NCBI RefSeq assembly: GCF_047496725.1
Contig: NC_132971.1
Coordinates: forward strand, 7,654,001 to 7,718,000
Direction of reading: 5' to 3'
Length of the DNA: 64,000 nucleotides
From: Anoplolepis gracilipes
Lineage: Eukaryota; Arthropoda; Insecta; Hymenoptera; Formicidae
Made by a program: the position numbers and the translations under genes. Shown piece by piece: positions 11,411-21,103 of this stretch. Within the stretch, counting starts at the first letter, position 1; each line of letters starts with the position of its first letter. The notes beneath the pieces are model-generated. The model was not told the origin of the DNA. It searched no databases and worked only from the letters and a program-made list of their open reading frames with translations.

Positions 11411-12265
11411 AGGGTGGGGCAGTAACTCTATCCACCTGAAATATCTCCGCTATTTTTAGAGATATGAAAATATTATAATTACGAAAGTTGTCGGCATCAA
11501 GAGAGCTATATAATATGCTAGCACTAATTTTTTTTTAGGTGGAAGCGTTTCGAAGATTTCAAGGTCAATCTCGTTTTTTAAATCAGACATCTTATATATT
11601 ATTGCATATTCTTGTTGCTTACCTCTATTTTTCGAGTTATGAGACTTGAAAGTCACAGTATTTTGAATTAAAATATATAATATCTCGTAAAATATTCATT
11701 TCTCGATAATCTTACCTTAATACTTTTTTGAATAGAACAATAAAAAAAATCAATTTGTGTAAAGAAAACACAGTCTTAAATAAAAAATATGAATTTGCAA
11801 CAAGCAGTTACGTATTTTTTATTTAAGACAACTATGTGTTTTCTTTACACAAATTGATTTCTTTTATTATTCTATTCAAAAAAGAATTAAGGTAAGATTA
11901 TCAAGAAATGAATATTTTACGAGATATTATGTATTTAATTTAAAATACTGTGACTTTCAAGTATCATAACTCGAAAAATACTTAATGAAGAATACTTTAT
12001 CATAAATGTGTTGAAAAACTCTTGAGGTAAACTACAAGAATATGCAATAATATATCAGGTTAGATTAGGTTAGGTTATGTATATAATAATATCTGATTTA
12101 AAAAAACGAGATTGATCTTGAAATCTTCAAAGCGCCTCCACCTAAAAAAAAATTAGTGCTAGCATATTATAGCTCTCTTGATGCCAACTTTCGTAATTAC
12201 AATATTTTCATATCTCTAAAAATAGCAGAGATATTTCAGGTGGACGGAGTTACTGCTCCACCCTG
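11411..12265. mobile_element. Large foldback DNA element FB1
   Basis: Near-complete inverted repeat of 855 bp. The left arm (11411-11789) begins AGGGTGGGGCAGTAACTC and the right arm (11812-12265) ends in the complement, CCACCCTG. The arms are separated by a 22-base asymmetric loop at 11790-11811 containing TTTGCAACAAGCAGTTA. TA-rich sequence flanks both ends, consistent with a TA or TATA target duplication. No transposase frame. The right arm is longer: it carries a telomere-like insert at 12057-12079 and keeps a stretch of about 45 bp near 12.0 kb that the left arm has lost. A sibling element lies at 19291-20179. Confidence 0.82.
12057..12079 (+). repeat. TTAGG-type telomere-like motif
   Basis: GGTTAGATTAGGTTAGG shows about three TTAGG units, one mutated. 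TTAGG is the usual insect telomere repeat. It sits in the right arm of FB1 and is absent from the left arm. Confidence 0.6.
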
Positions 12266-12529
12266 TATATATATTGTTAGAGAAATTTTACGCGATAAAT
12301 TACATTTTCATGCAAAATTCATCTTCGAAAATTAATCATTTTCTTTATACGAGCTAATTACATGAATGTCCTTCGACCAATCTAGAAGGTCTCTCGATCG
12401 CAAAAAATAAATAAATCTTGTAAACAAGTCTCAAAAACAAAGTCGAAAACAACTTTTTTTGGCTCTAACGACACTCATGTAGTTTTCAAAAACAACAACA
12501 ATTATTATCAGTATTCAACCGCTCGAATT

Positions 12530-12799
12530 CAATCAAACGTGCGCGATGGCGTGACGTAACTGCAAACAGCCACTGGCAAACGCCGAATCGACTCTCGCGC
12601 ATGACAAAACCGCGTAGCGCGCGTCACAGCCCTTCGGCAGCCAATGAAGGACGAGACTCTGGTATTGTTTTAAAACTTTTAAAATAATTGGCCAACACCC
12701 TAATTGTCGTGACTATAAATCGGCGCCGACGAAAATTTCGAGAGTTTTTTTGGCTAAACCGCTTGCTAATATCGTTCGCCGCACCACAGATTTTCGAAG
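12530..12799 (+). promoter_or_regulatory. CpG-rich candidate promoter and leader exon
   Basis: A 270-bp CpG-rich islet inside very AT-rich DNA. In order it holds a TGACGTA (CRE-type) site at 12552-12558, CCAAT at 12641-12645 and TATAAAT at 12714-12720. A start about 30 bases past the TATA box would fall near 12745. A donor, CGAAG|GTATTC, at 12800 would end a short noncoding exon that could splice to the acceptor at 13231-13233. No TCAGT-type initiator is visible, so the exact start is uncertain. A 62-codon minus-strand ORF overlaps the islet. Confidence 0.4.
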
Positions 12800-12807
12800 G
12801 TATTCTT

Positions 12808-13439
12808 GTCATTTTCTGCTTAAACAATAAACTTAGTTTACTGTTAATGTATATCAATAAATATGTATATAAATATGTATGCGTATAATGTATATGAGTA
12901 TGTACATATAAAATATACTTATATTTTTAATCTGAATAAGCTAATTAATTATTAATAATTAATCTTTGAAAAATTTAATATTAATAATATTTTTTATTAA
13001 TAATTGATTTATAATATTAAAAATATTCAATTCTAAAAAAGATTATTACATAATTACATTTAAAGAATTACTTTATCAAAATTAAACTTTTTTTATTAAC
13101 ACAATATCATTTAACGTATAATATAGTTTTGTGAGACGAAGCAACGAAAAGTGTTTTTAAATTGATAACATTATTGATAATTAATTAATTATCAATTTAT
13201 GAATTAGAATATTAATAATAATTATTTGTTTAGGATTTATGATATTATCACACAACTAGCGATATACATACTAAATTCGATACATGAAATTATCAGTACA
13301 ATATCGTGAATTATCAGTACAATAAATCGAACAATTGCGTAACAAATATAATAATGAGCCTAGAAGTTATAATTAATTGGGTTGCCAAAATTACTGGTGT
13401 AATAATTTTGTGTATTATTATAACATATCTGATACGCAG
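12808..13439 (+). repeat. Tandem duplicate of gene 5' region, copy A
   Basis: From TTTTCTGCTTAAA onward this segment aligns with 18044-18549, including AT-rich intron sequence, a splice acceptor (TTTGTTTAG|G at 13233), the leader and the first coding exon up to AG|GTAAA. Copy A is the better candidate for a working gene because exons follow it. Confidence 0.7.
13354..13439 (+). CDS. First coding exon, small membrane protein candidate
   Basis: ATG at 13354, 28 codons plus the bases AG, ending at the donor AG|GTAAAT (13440). The peptide starts MSLEVIINWVAKITG and continues into a hydrophobic stretch (VIILCIIITYLI) suited to a signal anchor or single membrane pass. The leader before it probably begins at the acceptor at 13231-13233; it contains short upstream ATGs that stop at once. 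The phase and the AG leftover are the same in the duplicate exon at 18455-18549, which is the best evidence that this is an exon. The next exon (13922-14054) continues the frame. Function unknown. Confidence 0.48.
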
Positions 13440-13533
13440 GTAAATCAATACTTAAATATTATTATTGTGGGAAAGATGAAAATAAAAAAAAATGTCTTTT
13501 TGCAATATACATATATTTATATTCTACTGTAAC

Positions 13534-13851
13534 ATCGCGGTAAAAAATTTTTATATATAATCAGACAAAAATGGTCGTATCTAATTATACAAATTTATAT
13601 ACGAAATTTGTCCATTTTATATATAATTATAAATAATTATACATAAAATGTTGCAGGCATTGTGTATAAGTATGTATAAGTTTACATATACGTAATTCTA
13701 ATTGCAGCTATCAATCCATTTATATATAAATATACGTAACGTTTTATACGGTGTCATCTATAATTATACATATTTTTACACAATTGTGCAGAATCCTGTA
13801 TAATTATATTCAATTCTGCATAACTATATATAAGAAATTTTTTATCGGGAT
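13534..13851. mobile_element. MITE-like element, full copy
   Basis: 318 bp with terminal inverted repeats ATCGCGGTAAAAAATTT (left) and ATCCCGATAAAAAATTT (complement of right). The interior is AT-rich and noncoding. It makes up two thirds of the 482-bp proposed intron between the exons at 13.4 and 13.9 kb. A shortened relative lies inverted at 16840-16955. Confidence 0.65.
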
Positions 13852-13921
13852 GTAATGATTATTAAATTATTATTAATGTTGAAAGATTTATTCAATTTGT
13901 TATTAACATTCTTAATGTTAG

Positions 13922-14054
13922 CTGCTTTCTATTTATTTGGAACAACATAACAAGTCGATTCCGTGTAGTTCCTGATGACAATCCTATGGAGCTTGAGGAA
14001 AATGTACTTACACAAAGGATTCAAGAGCTGCTAAGGCAAAGGACTCGAGAGCTG
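13922..14054 (+). CDS. Second coding exon, small membrane protein candidate
   Basis: An acceptor (TTCTTAATGTTAG) at 13920-13921 and a consensus donor CTG|GTAAGT at 14055 bound 133 bp. With the two bases from the first exon it reads 45 codons without a stop and ends in phase 0. It adds a hydrophobic bit (SCFLFIW), then a charged, probably helical segment (VVPDDNPMELEENVLTQ, then RIQELLRQRTREL). GC is clearly higher than in the flanks. A second acceptor at 13953-13954 would skip exactly 11 codons and keep the frame, so alternative splicing is possible. The third exon is uncertain: 16585-16617 (better acceptor) or 16467-16589. Confidence 0.5.
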
Positions 14055-14302
14055 GTAAGTGAAATATGCCCATAAATTATACACAATTTATTTAGGAACA
14101 GAAGTATATTTTTTCAAATTACTAAAATCAAACGTAGTAAGGATACAAATACAATCATACAAGATTTTTCGGAAATAGGTGACCAAATAGGAATATATGC
14201 TATTTATAGAAAAAATAAGTAATACAAAATCTTGAATATAGAAATACTTATTGTTTAATTATAAACATTTTTATTTAAAAAAAATCTAGCAAAAACCTAT
14301 TT

Positions 14303-15056
<754 letters not shown>

Positions 15057-15184
15057 TAATAAGATAATATATATATATATATAATTTTTTTTATTATATT
15101 TTATATTATATGTATATACATATATAAATATATACATGTATATAAATTTATATACATACATGTATGTAAAATTAATATTATATA

Positions 15185-15190
<6 letters not shown>

Positions 15191-15234
<44 letters not shown>
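15191..15234. repeat. (TA)n microsatellite
   Basis: About 22 TA units within a wider TA/TATG-rich stretch that begins near 15.07 kb. Confidence 0.95.
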
Positions 15235-15237
<3 letters not shown>

Positions 15238-15290
15238 TGATAAAATCAAATATATATATAAAGACCAAAAATGTACCACATCCCATTTAT

Positions 15291-15634
15291 TTACACAATT
15301 GGAAAATTTGTGTTAAATTCAGCACAAATTGCATGTCCCAAACAGTTCACAGAAATTTTTCTGTTAATATAACATATAAGGCATATGTTAAATAGTAACA
15401 TTAATATTATATTATATTTTAACATAAGGTTAATGTCACTATTATAAATAAAACAAATATAAAATTAAAAATACGTGCACATTGTGTTATTTTTACACTA
15501 TTTTCAATTATTTTAAAAATTTAACAATTGACTTGAATTAATAGAACAGCAATATGTTAAATTAACAAGTAAATGTGTTAAATTTCAGCATAAAAACTTT
15601 TAAGAAGAAAACAAAAAATTTTCCAACTGTGTAA
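15291..15634. mobile_element. MITE-like element, 344 bp
   Basis: Terminal inverted repeats of 19 bp with one mismatch: TTACACAATTGGAAAATTT at the left and the complement of AAATTTTCCAACTGTGTAA at the right. The interior is AT-rich and noncoding and holds several TGTTAAAT strings. No clear target duplication seen. Confidence 0.65.
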
Positions 15635-16466
15635 GCTCGCATTTATTGAGCCAGACATGTATACAGACTGTGATTAGATTATAAAGAATTTCTTTGTCTA
15701 ACATCACTAAATTAGATTAATTAGATTTACAAATTTAGATTAAAGTAAAATTTTGTATGTTTGACTGAATATCAATGAATAGTATTTCTTGATACTCAAT
15801 GAATATTATTTCTACTCAGTACAATCTTGTACGTAGTTATTAATGAATGACTAATTATATATGCATAATTTACATATTAATATTTTTTTATTGTAACTCG
15901 AATTATGTTTTGTAATTGAAACGAATTACAAATTGTATTTTTTCTAATTTACCTTATATTAGATGCGTTGAACTGAAATATTGAGATTTTTAAAGAATAA
16001 CGATCCTTGTTAATTCATATTTTATTTTGAACGTATTATGTAATACAAATACATGTATAATGATTAGGACCAAGACAATTAATATACGCATTTTTAATTA
16101 AATATACATGACATTGTGTAAAAATTAATAAATATTATTTTTGATATATTAAAATCATCAGTATAGATTTATTACGATTTTTTTGTACTATTGAATTTGT
16201 GTTTAAGAAACTAAAAACTCGAAAACATCGATATTCACCATTTATATTAATTGTCACTTATATATTATTTAGGGTACGTGATATTTTATTATTACAATTT
16301 CATGTTACTCCTCTGTTTGTGTTAAACTCATTATGTTAATTAAATATTATTTCACATACCCAACAATTAACAATTAATTAATCTTTATTTGTATCATAAT
16401 AATAAAAAATTGTCATTGTTAAAATTAATTAGTGTCAATTCTTTTAATTATTCATTTATTGGCGAG
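15635..16466. other. AT-rich DNA, no gene seen
   Basis: Very AT-rich, without open frames of note. In the proposed gene at 13.2-16.7 kb it would be part of intron 2. Confidence 0.5.
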
Positions 16467-16584
16467 AACTTGAAGAGAAAAACATTAACTTTATCAAAAG
16501 CATATAGAGAAACATTTCAATTGTGTCCTTATAAAGTATCAGTAACAAATATAAACATCATGTTCTTTCCGCATTTTTGCACAG

Positions 16585-16617
16585 ATTAAGAAAGCTTATA
16601 ATTTTCAAATAATTTAA
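16585..16617 (+). CDS. Candidate terminal coding exon (10 codons) of the 13.2 kb gene
   Basis: A strong acceptor with a pyrimidine tract (TTCTTTCCGCATTTTTGCACAG) ends at 16584. Joined in phase 0 to the exon at 13922-14054 it adds IKKAYNFQII and a stop at 16615-16617, for a protein of about 83 residues. AATAAATAAA near 16676 is a suitable poly(A) signal about 60 bases later. An alternative uses the weaker acceptor GGCGAG at 16465-16466 and a 40-codon exon to the stop at 16587-16589 (NLKRKTLTLSKAYRE...), giving about 113 residues. Transcript data are needed to choose, and intron 2 would be about 2.5 kb full of repeats. Confidence 0.28.
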   Translation: MKKAYNFQII

Positions 16618-16675
16618 TTCTTAAAGATATTTAATTCTTATTGTTAGAAATATTTTAATTCTTATATTGAATGTA

Positions 16676-16686
16676 AATAAATAAAT
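16676..16686 (+). terminator. Candidate poly(A) signal
   Basis: AAATAAATAAA contains two overlapping AATAAA-type hexamers 60-90 bases after the possible stop codons of the plus-strand gene. Confidence 0.35.
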
Positions 16687-16839
16687 GAAATTTATTGATT
16701 CTCTTTAAGGTTACATATTATTAAAATTATAAATGTGTATACATTATCAATATCAATAATAATTATAAACACATCTATCACAGATAACAATATATAACAA
16801 TCTTAATATTATTACACTATATATTATCACTTGCAATAT

Positions 16840-16955
16840 ATTCCCGATAAAAAATTTCTTATGTATAGCTATGCAGAATTAAATATAATTATAGAATATT
16901 CTATACAATTGTGTAAAAATATGTATAATTATATATAAAAATTTTTTACCGAGTT
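16840..16955. mobile_element. MITE-like element, internally deleted copy
   Basis: 116 bp, reverse orientation relative to the element at 13534-13851. It keeps both ends (ATTCCCGATAAAAAATTT and the complement of AAATTTTTTACCGAGTT) plus about 90 bp of the right part, and lacks the middle 200 bp. Confidence 0.65.
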
Positions 16956-17011
16956 ATCACTTACTATTTATAAAATTATTATTTCTTTTAATTTAATAAT
17001 CAGTATAATCC

Positions 17012-17154
17012 TTAGGAGCACAATATACGACAAATATTCATCATTTGTTGTGATACGTCCACGGCCTTATCCCAAGTGTAATGGCCCATCTCTAATTCGT
17101 CAGTTAGATAATAAATGTCTATAATGGTGTTTACACATATTTTTGCGAATCTTG
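17012..17154 (-). CDS. Coding-like segment, terminal part of minus-strand gene
   Basis: On the minus strand an open frame ends at TAA (17012-17014). It reads 46 codons from an AG at 17155-17156, including ICVNTIIDIYYLTDELEMG and then HYTWDKAVDVSQQMMNICRI. GC rises well above the AT-rich surroundings and the opposite strand is full of stops. With the segment at 17188-17329 the phases fit exactly (one base plus two bases) across only 33 bases, which carry GTACGT at one end and AAG at the other. A 33-base intron would be unusually short for an insect, so a disrupted (pseudogene) reading is equally possible. No family recognised. Confidence 0.4.
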
Positions 17155-17187
17155 CTTAAAATTTTTTTTCCGTTGAATCTTACGTAC

Positions 17188-17329
17188 CATATGTCATTTC
17201 CTGCGCTGAAGATAAGTCAAAATGTCCGCAATAATTTCTTACAAACAACAATATGTAATTCATTTCAAATTCGTACTTTGTTAACCGACAACTTGAAATT
17301 ATTCTTGTCCTTGGAATGATTATCTTAAA
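17188..17329 (-). CDS. Coding-like segment, internal exon of minus-strand gene
   Basis: Minus strand, 47 codons plus one base, from an acceptor (ATAGATACAG) at 17330-17331 to ATATG|GTACGT at 17187. The peptide includes KIIIPRTRIISSCRLTKYEF and NYCGHFDLSSAQEMTY. It continues in phase into 17012-17154. In this AT-rich context a frame of this length can occur by chance about once in tens of attempts; the matching phase and neighbouring open segments raise the odds. An exon ending in phase 0 would have to lie further right; 17548-17685 is a candidate but I found no clean donor for it. Confidence 0.35.
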
Positions 17330-17547
17330 CTGTATCTATGAATTAATAATATACATATTTTTACTCTTAACATGTTGCATTCAGCTCTCTATGTCTACTA
17401 AATCGAATTAACTTGTAATTTACAGAGAGCTTAATTATTACATTTATTAATTATAAAAATCTTTTTTTTTTTAAATAAAATTTAAAGAAAAATAATAAAT
17501 AAATTATCAAACGTAAACTTTTTTAAATATATTCGCTTATTAATAAT

Positions 17548-17685
17548 AAAAGCATATTGCTCTCTCCTAATTCTTCTACTTAATATACGCGCTAACTTAT
17601 TAGGACCTCCACTTCTCCATTCACCAGATACTATATTACGATATGTCTCATTTCTTTCCTTCTTTCTGCGCTCTTCATTATCTCT
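17548..17685 (-). CDS. Coding-like segment, possible upstream exon of minus-strand gene
   Basis: A minus-strand frame open from 17685 to a stop at 17482. Its first 46 codons are Arg/Lys/Glu-rich and then globular-looking (RDNEERRKKERNETYRNIVS, then GEWRSGGPNKLARILSRR), with raised GC over 17.55-17.69 kb. A second frame over the 5' part is also open and purely charged. A MITE-like inverted repeat follows directly at 17743. Candidate donors (CTG|GTGAAT in phase 1, AATAA|GTTAGC in phase 2) do not fit the next segment simply. It may be an exon, part of a decayed gene, or chance. Confidence 0.28.
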
Positions 17686-17742
17686 TCAGTTCTCTCCCTT
17701 TTTTCTTTCTTTTGTCTTTCTTTTTTATCTTTTATTCTAGTT

Positions 17743-17863
17743 GATTCACCAAAATTAGTTAACTTTAATGTCGATTCAAATTATATATATTTCTTGAATT
17801 TATCTGAAAAGGACAAAGATATAGTTTAAACTGAAGTTAAAATTAACCGACGTTGATAAAATC
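17743..17863. mobile_element. Short MITE-like inverted repeat
   Basis: Imperfect arms of about 40 bp: GATTCACCAAAATTAGTTAA at the left and the complement of an arm ending GTTGATAAAATC at the right (reading GATTTTATCAACGTCGGTTAA inward). About 120 bp in total and noncoding. Confidence 0.5.
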
Positions 17864-18043
17864 GGACCTTAGAAGTATATTATTCTCTTAATTATGACAT
17901 TATCTACGTTCTGTCTAAAAATTTATTACAAAAATGTCGAATATTATATTAATTAAAACTAAATTGTATTTTTTTAAATGTTTTTGATCACAGCTTTTTT
18001 AATTGCTTTCATTCGACAAATAATTATTAAAAATTATATCTTT

Positions 18044-18549
18044 TCTGTTTTGCTTAAATAATAATTACTTATTGTTAGTTTACTTTTAATATGTATATAT
18101 ACATAAATATGCTTTTATTATTAATAAGCAAATATATTAATAATTAATTTTTAAAAAATTAAATTTAACAATAATAAGCTTTTTTTATTAATAAAATATT
18201 ATTTAACATACAATATACGTTTGCAACCAAATTTAAATCGACGGTATTTGAGATAGAAAGACAACAAAAGACAAATAATGTTGATAAATTGATAATAATT
18301 AATGATAATTAATTAATTATTTATGAATTAAAATATTAATAATTATTATTTTAGGTTTTATGATATCATCAATCCACACAGTAATATATATATTAAATTC
18401 GAAATAGAAAGTAATTCTTAAAACATTGAATCGAAAGATAATCTAATAAATATAATGATGGACATAAATACGGATATTATTATATTTTTAATATTTTTAT
18501 TTCTTTTTACGATAATAATTTTCTATCCTCTAAAAAAAACCTTACAAAG
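18044..18549 (+). repeat. Tandem duplicate of gene 5' region, copy B
   Basis: Aligns with 12808-13439 in order, including the acceptor TTATTTTAG|G at 18354, the leader and a first exon ending AG|GTAAA. The CpG-rich promoter of copy A (12.53-12.80 kb) has no counterpart here, and no matching downstream exon was found before the repeats at 18.7-20.2 kb. Confidence 0.7.
18455..18549 (+). CDS. Paralogous first exon, probably a gene fragment
   Basis: Two consecutive ATGs, then a frame of 31 codons plus AG ending at the donor AG|GTAAAA (18550), the same phase and leftover bases as copy A. The peptide is mostly hydrophobic (MMDINTDIIIFLIFLFLF, then TIIIFYPLKKTLQ), again a signal anchor. Its amino-acid sequence has diverged more from copy A than the leader DNA has. 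No promoter islet and no second exon were found, so I read it as a truncated or decaying paralogue; a very fast-evolving small gene is the alternative. Confidence 0.33.
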
Positions 18550-18722
18550 GTAAAAAAAGATACGCCAAAACAAAAAATGGCCCCACCTTTTACGCAACTA
18601 AAAGTTTAAAAAAATATTTACTACTTATATAAAATCAAAAATAAATGAAACTCAAAATGACTTATTCGTCATTATATATATATAATTAACAATAAGTTAT
18701 AATAAAGCTTTCTATAAGATCA

Positions 18723-19240
18723 TGAACATTAAAAAGGTTACAAAAGGCATAAAGAGCTAATAAGATGATAAATTAAACAAATAATTAATATATTAATATG
18801 GCAATCCAAAATTATGTCTTATTACAAAGAAAACACTAAATTATACAAATTACTAAAGAACCTAGTAATAAAATTCAGCTTGATTTTCCAAGCAATTAAC
18901 GAGAAATATGTATGAGAATAATGTTGTAAACTCTTACATAATGCGATTGGACTTTTATATATGTTTTTATTTCTTGACCTTTTAATATTGAACTTCATAT
19001 AGGTTGACTTATATTGTAATTTGACGGTGTTTATACCTTTTTATGTTATTTGAGCTAAAGTTGGCTTGCAAAATTAAGCCGAAATGTTCGCATCTTATTA
19101 CTAGATTCTTTAATTATTGGTATAATTCAGTGTTTTCTTTGTAATAAGATGTAATTTTGATTTGCTATACTAATATTAATTATTTGTTTAATTTATTACA
19201 TTATTAAGCTCTTTATGTCTTTTGTATTTTAATGTTCATT
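18723..19240. mobile_element. Inverted-repeat element, 518 bp
   Basis: Left arm from TGAACATTAAAA at 18723, right arm ending in AATGTTCA at 19238. Arms of about 170 bp are good reverse complements (shared AAGAGCTAATAA, CTTATTACAAAGAAAACACT, TCTAGTAATAA). The spacer of about 150 bp is noncoding. Confidence 0.75.
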
Positions 19241-19290
19241 ATATATATATATATATATATATTTATCAATTATTTTATAAATTATATATA

Positions 19291-20179
19291 CAGGGTGGGC
19301 CATTTTAATCGATCCAATTGAATATCTCGAAAACCAAGCCCGGGAGAGAAAAATGTTTCAGGCAAAAGTTGTATGGTTTCGAGGGGGCCATAAGATGGTA
19401 CCATTAGTCTGACCTTGAAGAGTCATTTGAAGGTTACGTGAAGGCCACCTCAATTTTTTTAAATGGCACCCCCTATTTTTTGTTACATATTCTTGTAGCT
19501 GACCTCGAGAGCTTTCCAAAACACTATAATAAAATATTTTTTCATTAAATACTTTTCGAGTTATAGGGCTTCAAAGTTGCAATATTTTGACATAAAATAC
19601 AAGATATCTCGTAAAATATTTATTTTTCGATTATCTTGCCCTAATACTTTTATGCACAGAATAATGAGACGAATCAATTGGTGTAAAGAAAACACATAGT
19701 TATCTTTAAGAAAAAATCTGAATTTGCAACTAGCAGTTACACATTTTTACTTTAACATAATGATGTGTTTTAATTACGCCAATTGATTGGTCTCATTATT
19801 CTGCGCATAAAAGTATTAGGGTAAGATAATCGGAAAGTGAATATTTTACGAGATATTTTGTATTTTTATCAAAATATTACAACTTTCGAGCTTTATAACT
19901 CGAAAAGTACGCAATAAAAAAATATTTTATTATTTTTATTATAGTGTTTTGGAAAGCTTTTGAGATCAGCTACAAGAATATGTAATAAAAAATGGAAGGG
20001 GTGCCATTTAAAAAAATTGAGGTAACCTTCACGTGACTTTCAAGTGATTATTCAAGGTCAAACCAATGGTACCATTTTATGGCCCTCTCAAAACCATACA
20101 ACTTTTGTCTGAAACATTTTTCTATATTTCGCTTAGTTTACGAGAAAATTGACCGTACTGTTTAAAATGGCCCACCCTG
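19291..20179. mobile_element. Large foldback DNA element FB2
   Basis: 889-bp inverted repeat. The ends are CAGGGTGGGCCATTTTAA and its complement, flanked on both sides by TATA. The left arm is 19291-19718 and the right arm 19741-20179, around a 22-base loop (19719-19740) containing TTTGCAACTAGCAGTTA, which differs from the FB1 loop by one base. The inner 270 bp or so of each arm is homologous to FB1, whereas the outer 150 bp is different sequence. No transposase frame, so it must depend on an enzyme encoded elsewhere. The superfamily cannot be assigned safely. Confidence 0.85.
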
Positions 20180-20185
20180 TATACA

Positions 20186-20225
20186 TATATATATGTTTTT
20201 TTTTAATTACATATATATATGTACA

Positions 20226-20261
<36 letters not shown>

Positions 20262-20309
20262 GTATAAATATGTATGTATTATATATATGTGTATATATAT
20301 ATGTATGTA

Positions 20310-20340
<31 letters not shown>

Positions 20341-20380
20341 ATGTATATATATATGTACATTATGATATATTGTGATATAT
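20186..20380. repeat. (TA)n/(TATG)n-rich tract
   Basis: Alternating TA with interspersed TATG and TACG units directly after FB2. Open frames through it are Ile-Tyr repeats and not genes. Confidence 0.9.
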
Positions 20381-20574
20381 ATGACATTTTGTAAAAATCA
20401 ATAAAAAAATTTTCAAAATAATAAATCGAAATCTAAATTATAATCAACTTATTATTCTAATTTTAAAGTGTTGATTTTTTTATTTTATCTATATATATTA
20501 TATCTCTGTCTTTTACAAAATGTACATATAAATTTTGATAGGCCTACTTAGTATTGGCAAAAATTTTTGTTTCA

Positions 20575-20577
<3 letters not shown>

Positions 20578-20612
<35 letters not shown>
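20578..20612. repeat. (CT)n microsatellite
   Basis: About 17 pure CT units. Confidence 0.95.
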
Positions 20613-20615
<3 letters not shown>

Positions 20616-21063
20616 CTTAAAATTCAATAAAATAATATGTTTGAGTTTTTGTAATATTTGATCTTTCGAACTATGTTTGATCTCTGACGTATTTCACTAA
20701 CTCAGTATTAGAAACGACGCGCGTAATATGGGAATCTGCCTTCCAGACAGTAGGAATGGTCAGGTACAAAAACAAAAACTTCCATACATGCGTGTTCATC
20801 TCGCAAGAACGTCGCAAAAACGAATATGGATATCGCTCGGGAGACGTTTGTGAGAAAGACGGCCTTGGAAGAAGGACGTTGAGAAGAGACGGAGGGAGGA
20901 CACGACGGCCGCGGAAAGGCGCGATCGCGTCTTTCGCGTGTGCCTTTTCGGCTTGGAAGTCATAACGGAGATAGACGCGCATCCGAGCGATCCTTCATGC
21001 AGCTTCCATATGGACGAGCGTACGTACATACGTGTGCGTGTGCGTGTACGTTTGTATGACGGC

Positions 21064-21103
21064 TGCCGCCGTCGCCGTCGCCGTCGCCGTCGCCGCCGCC
21101 GCC
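21064..21103. repeat. (GCCGTC)n then (GCC)n repeat
   Basis: About four GCCGTC hexamers followed by GCC trinucleotides. Confidence 0.9.

Noticed and set aside
12624..12812. 62-codon minus-strand ATG frame (MTRIPSKICGAAND...) with a basic N-terminus
   Set aside because: It overlaps the better-supported plus-strand promoter islet. It could be a divergent transcript but has no splice, poly(A) or homology support.
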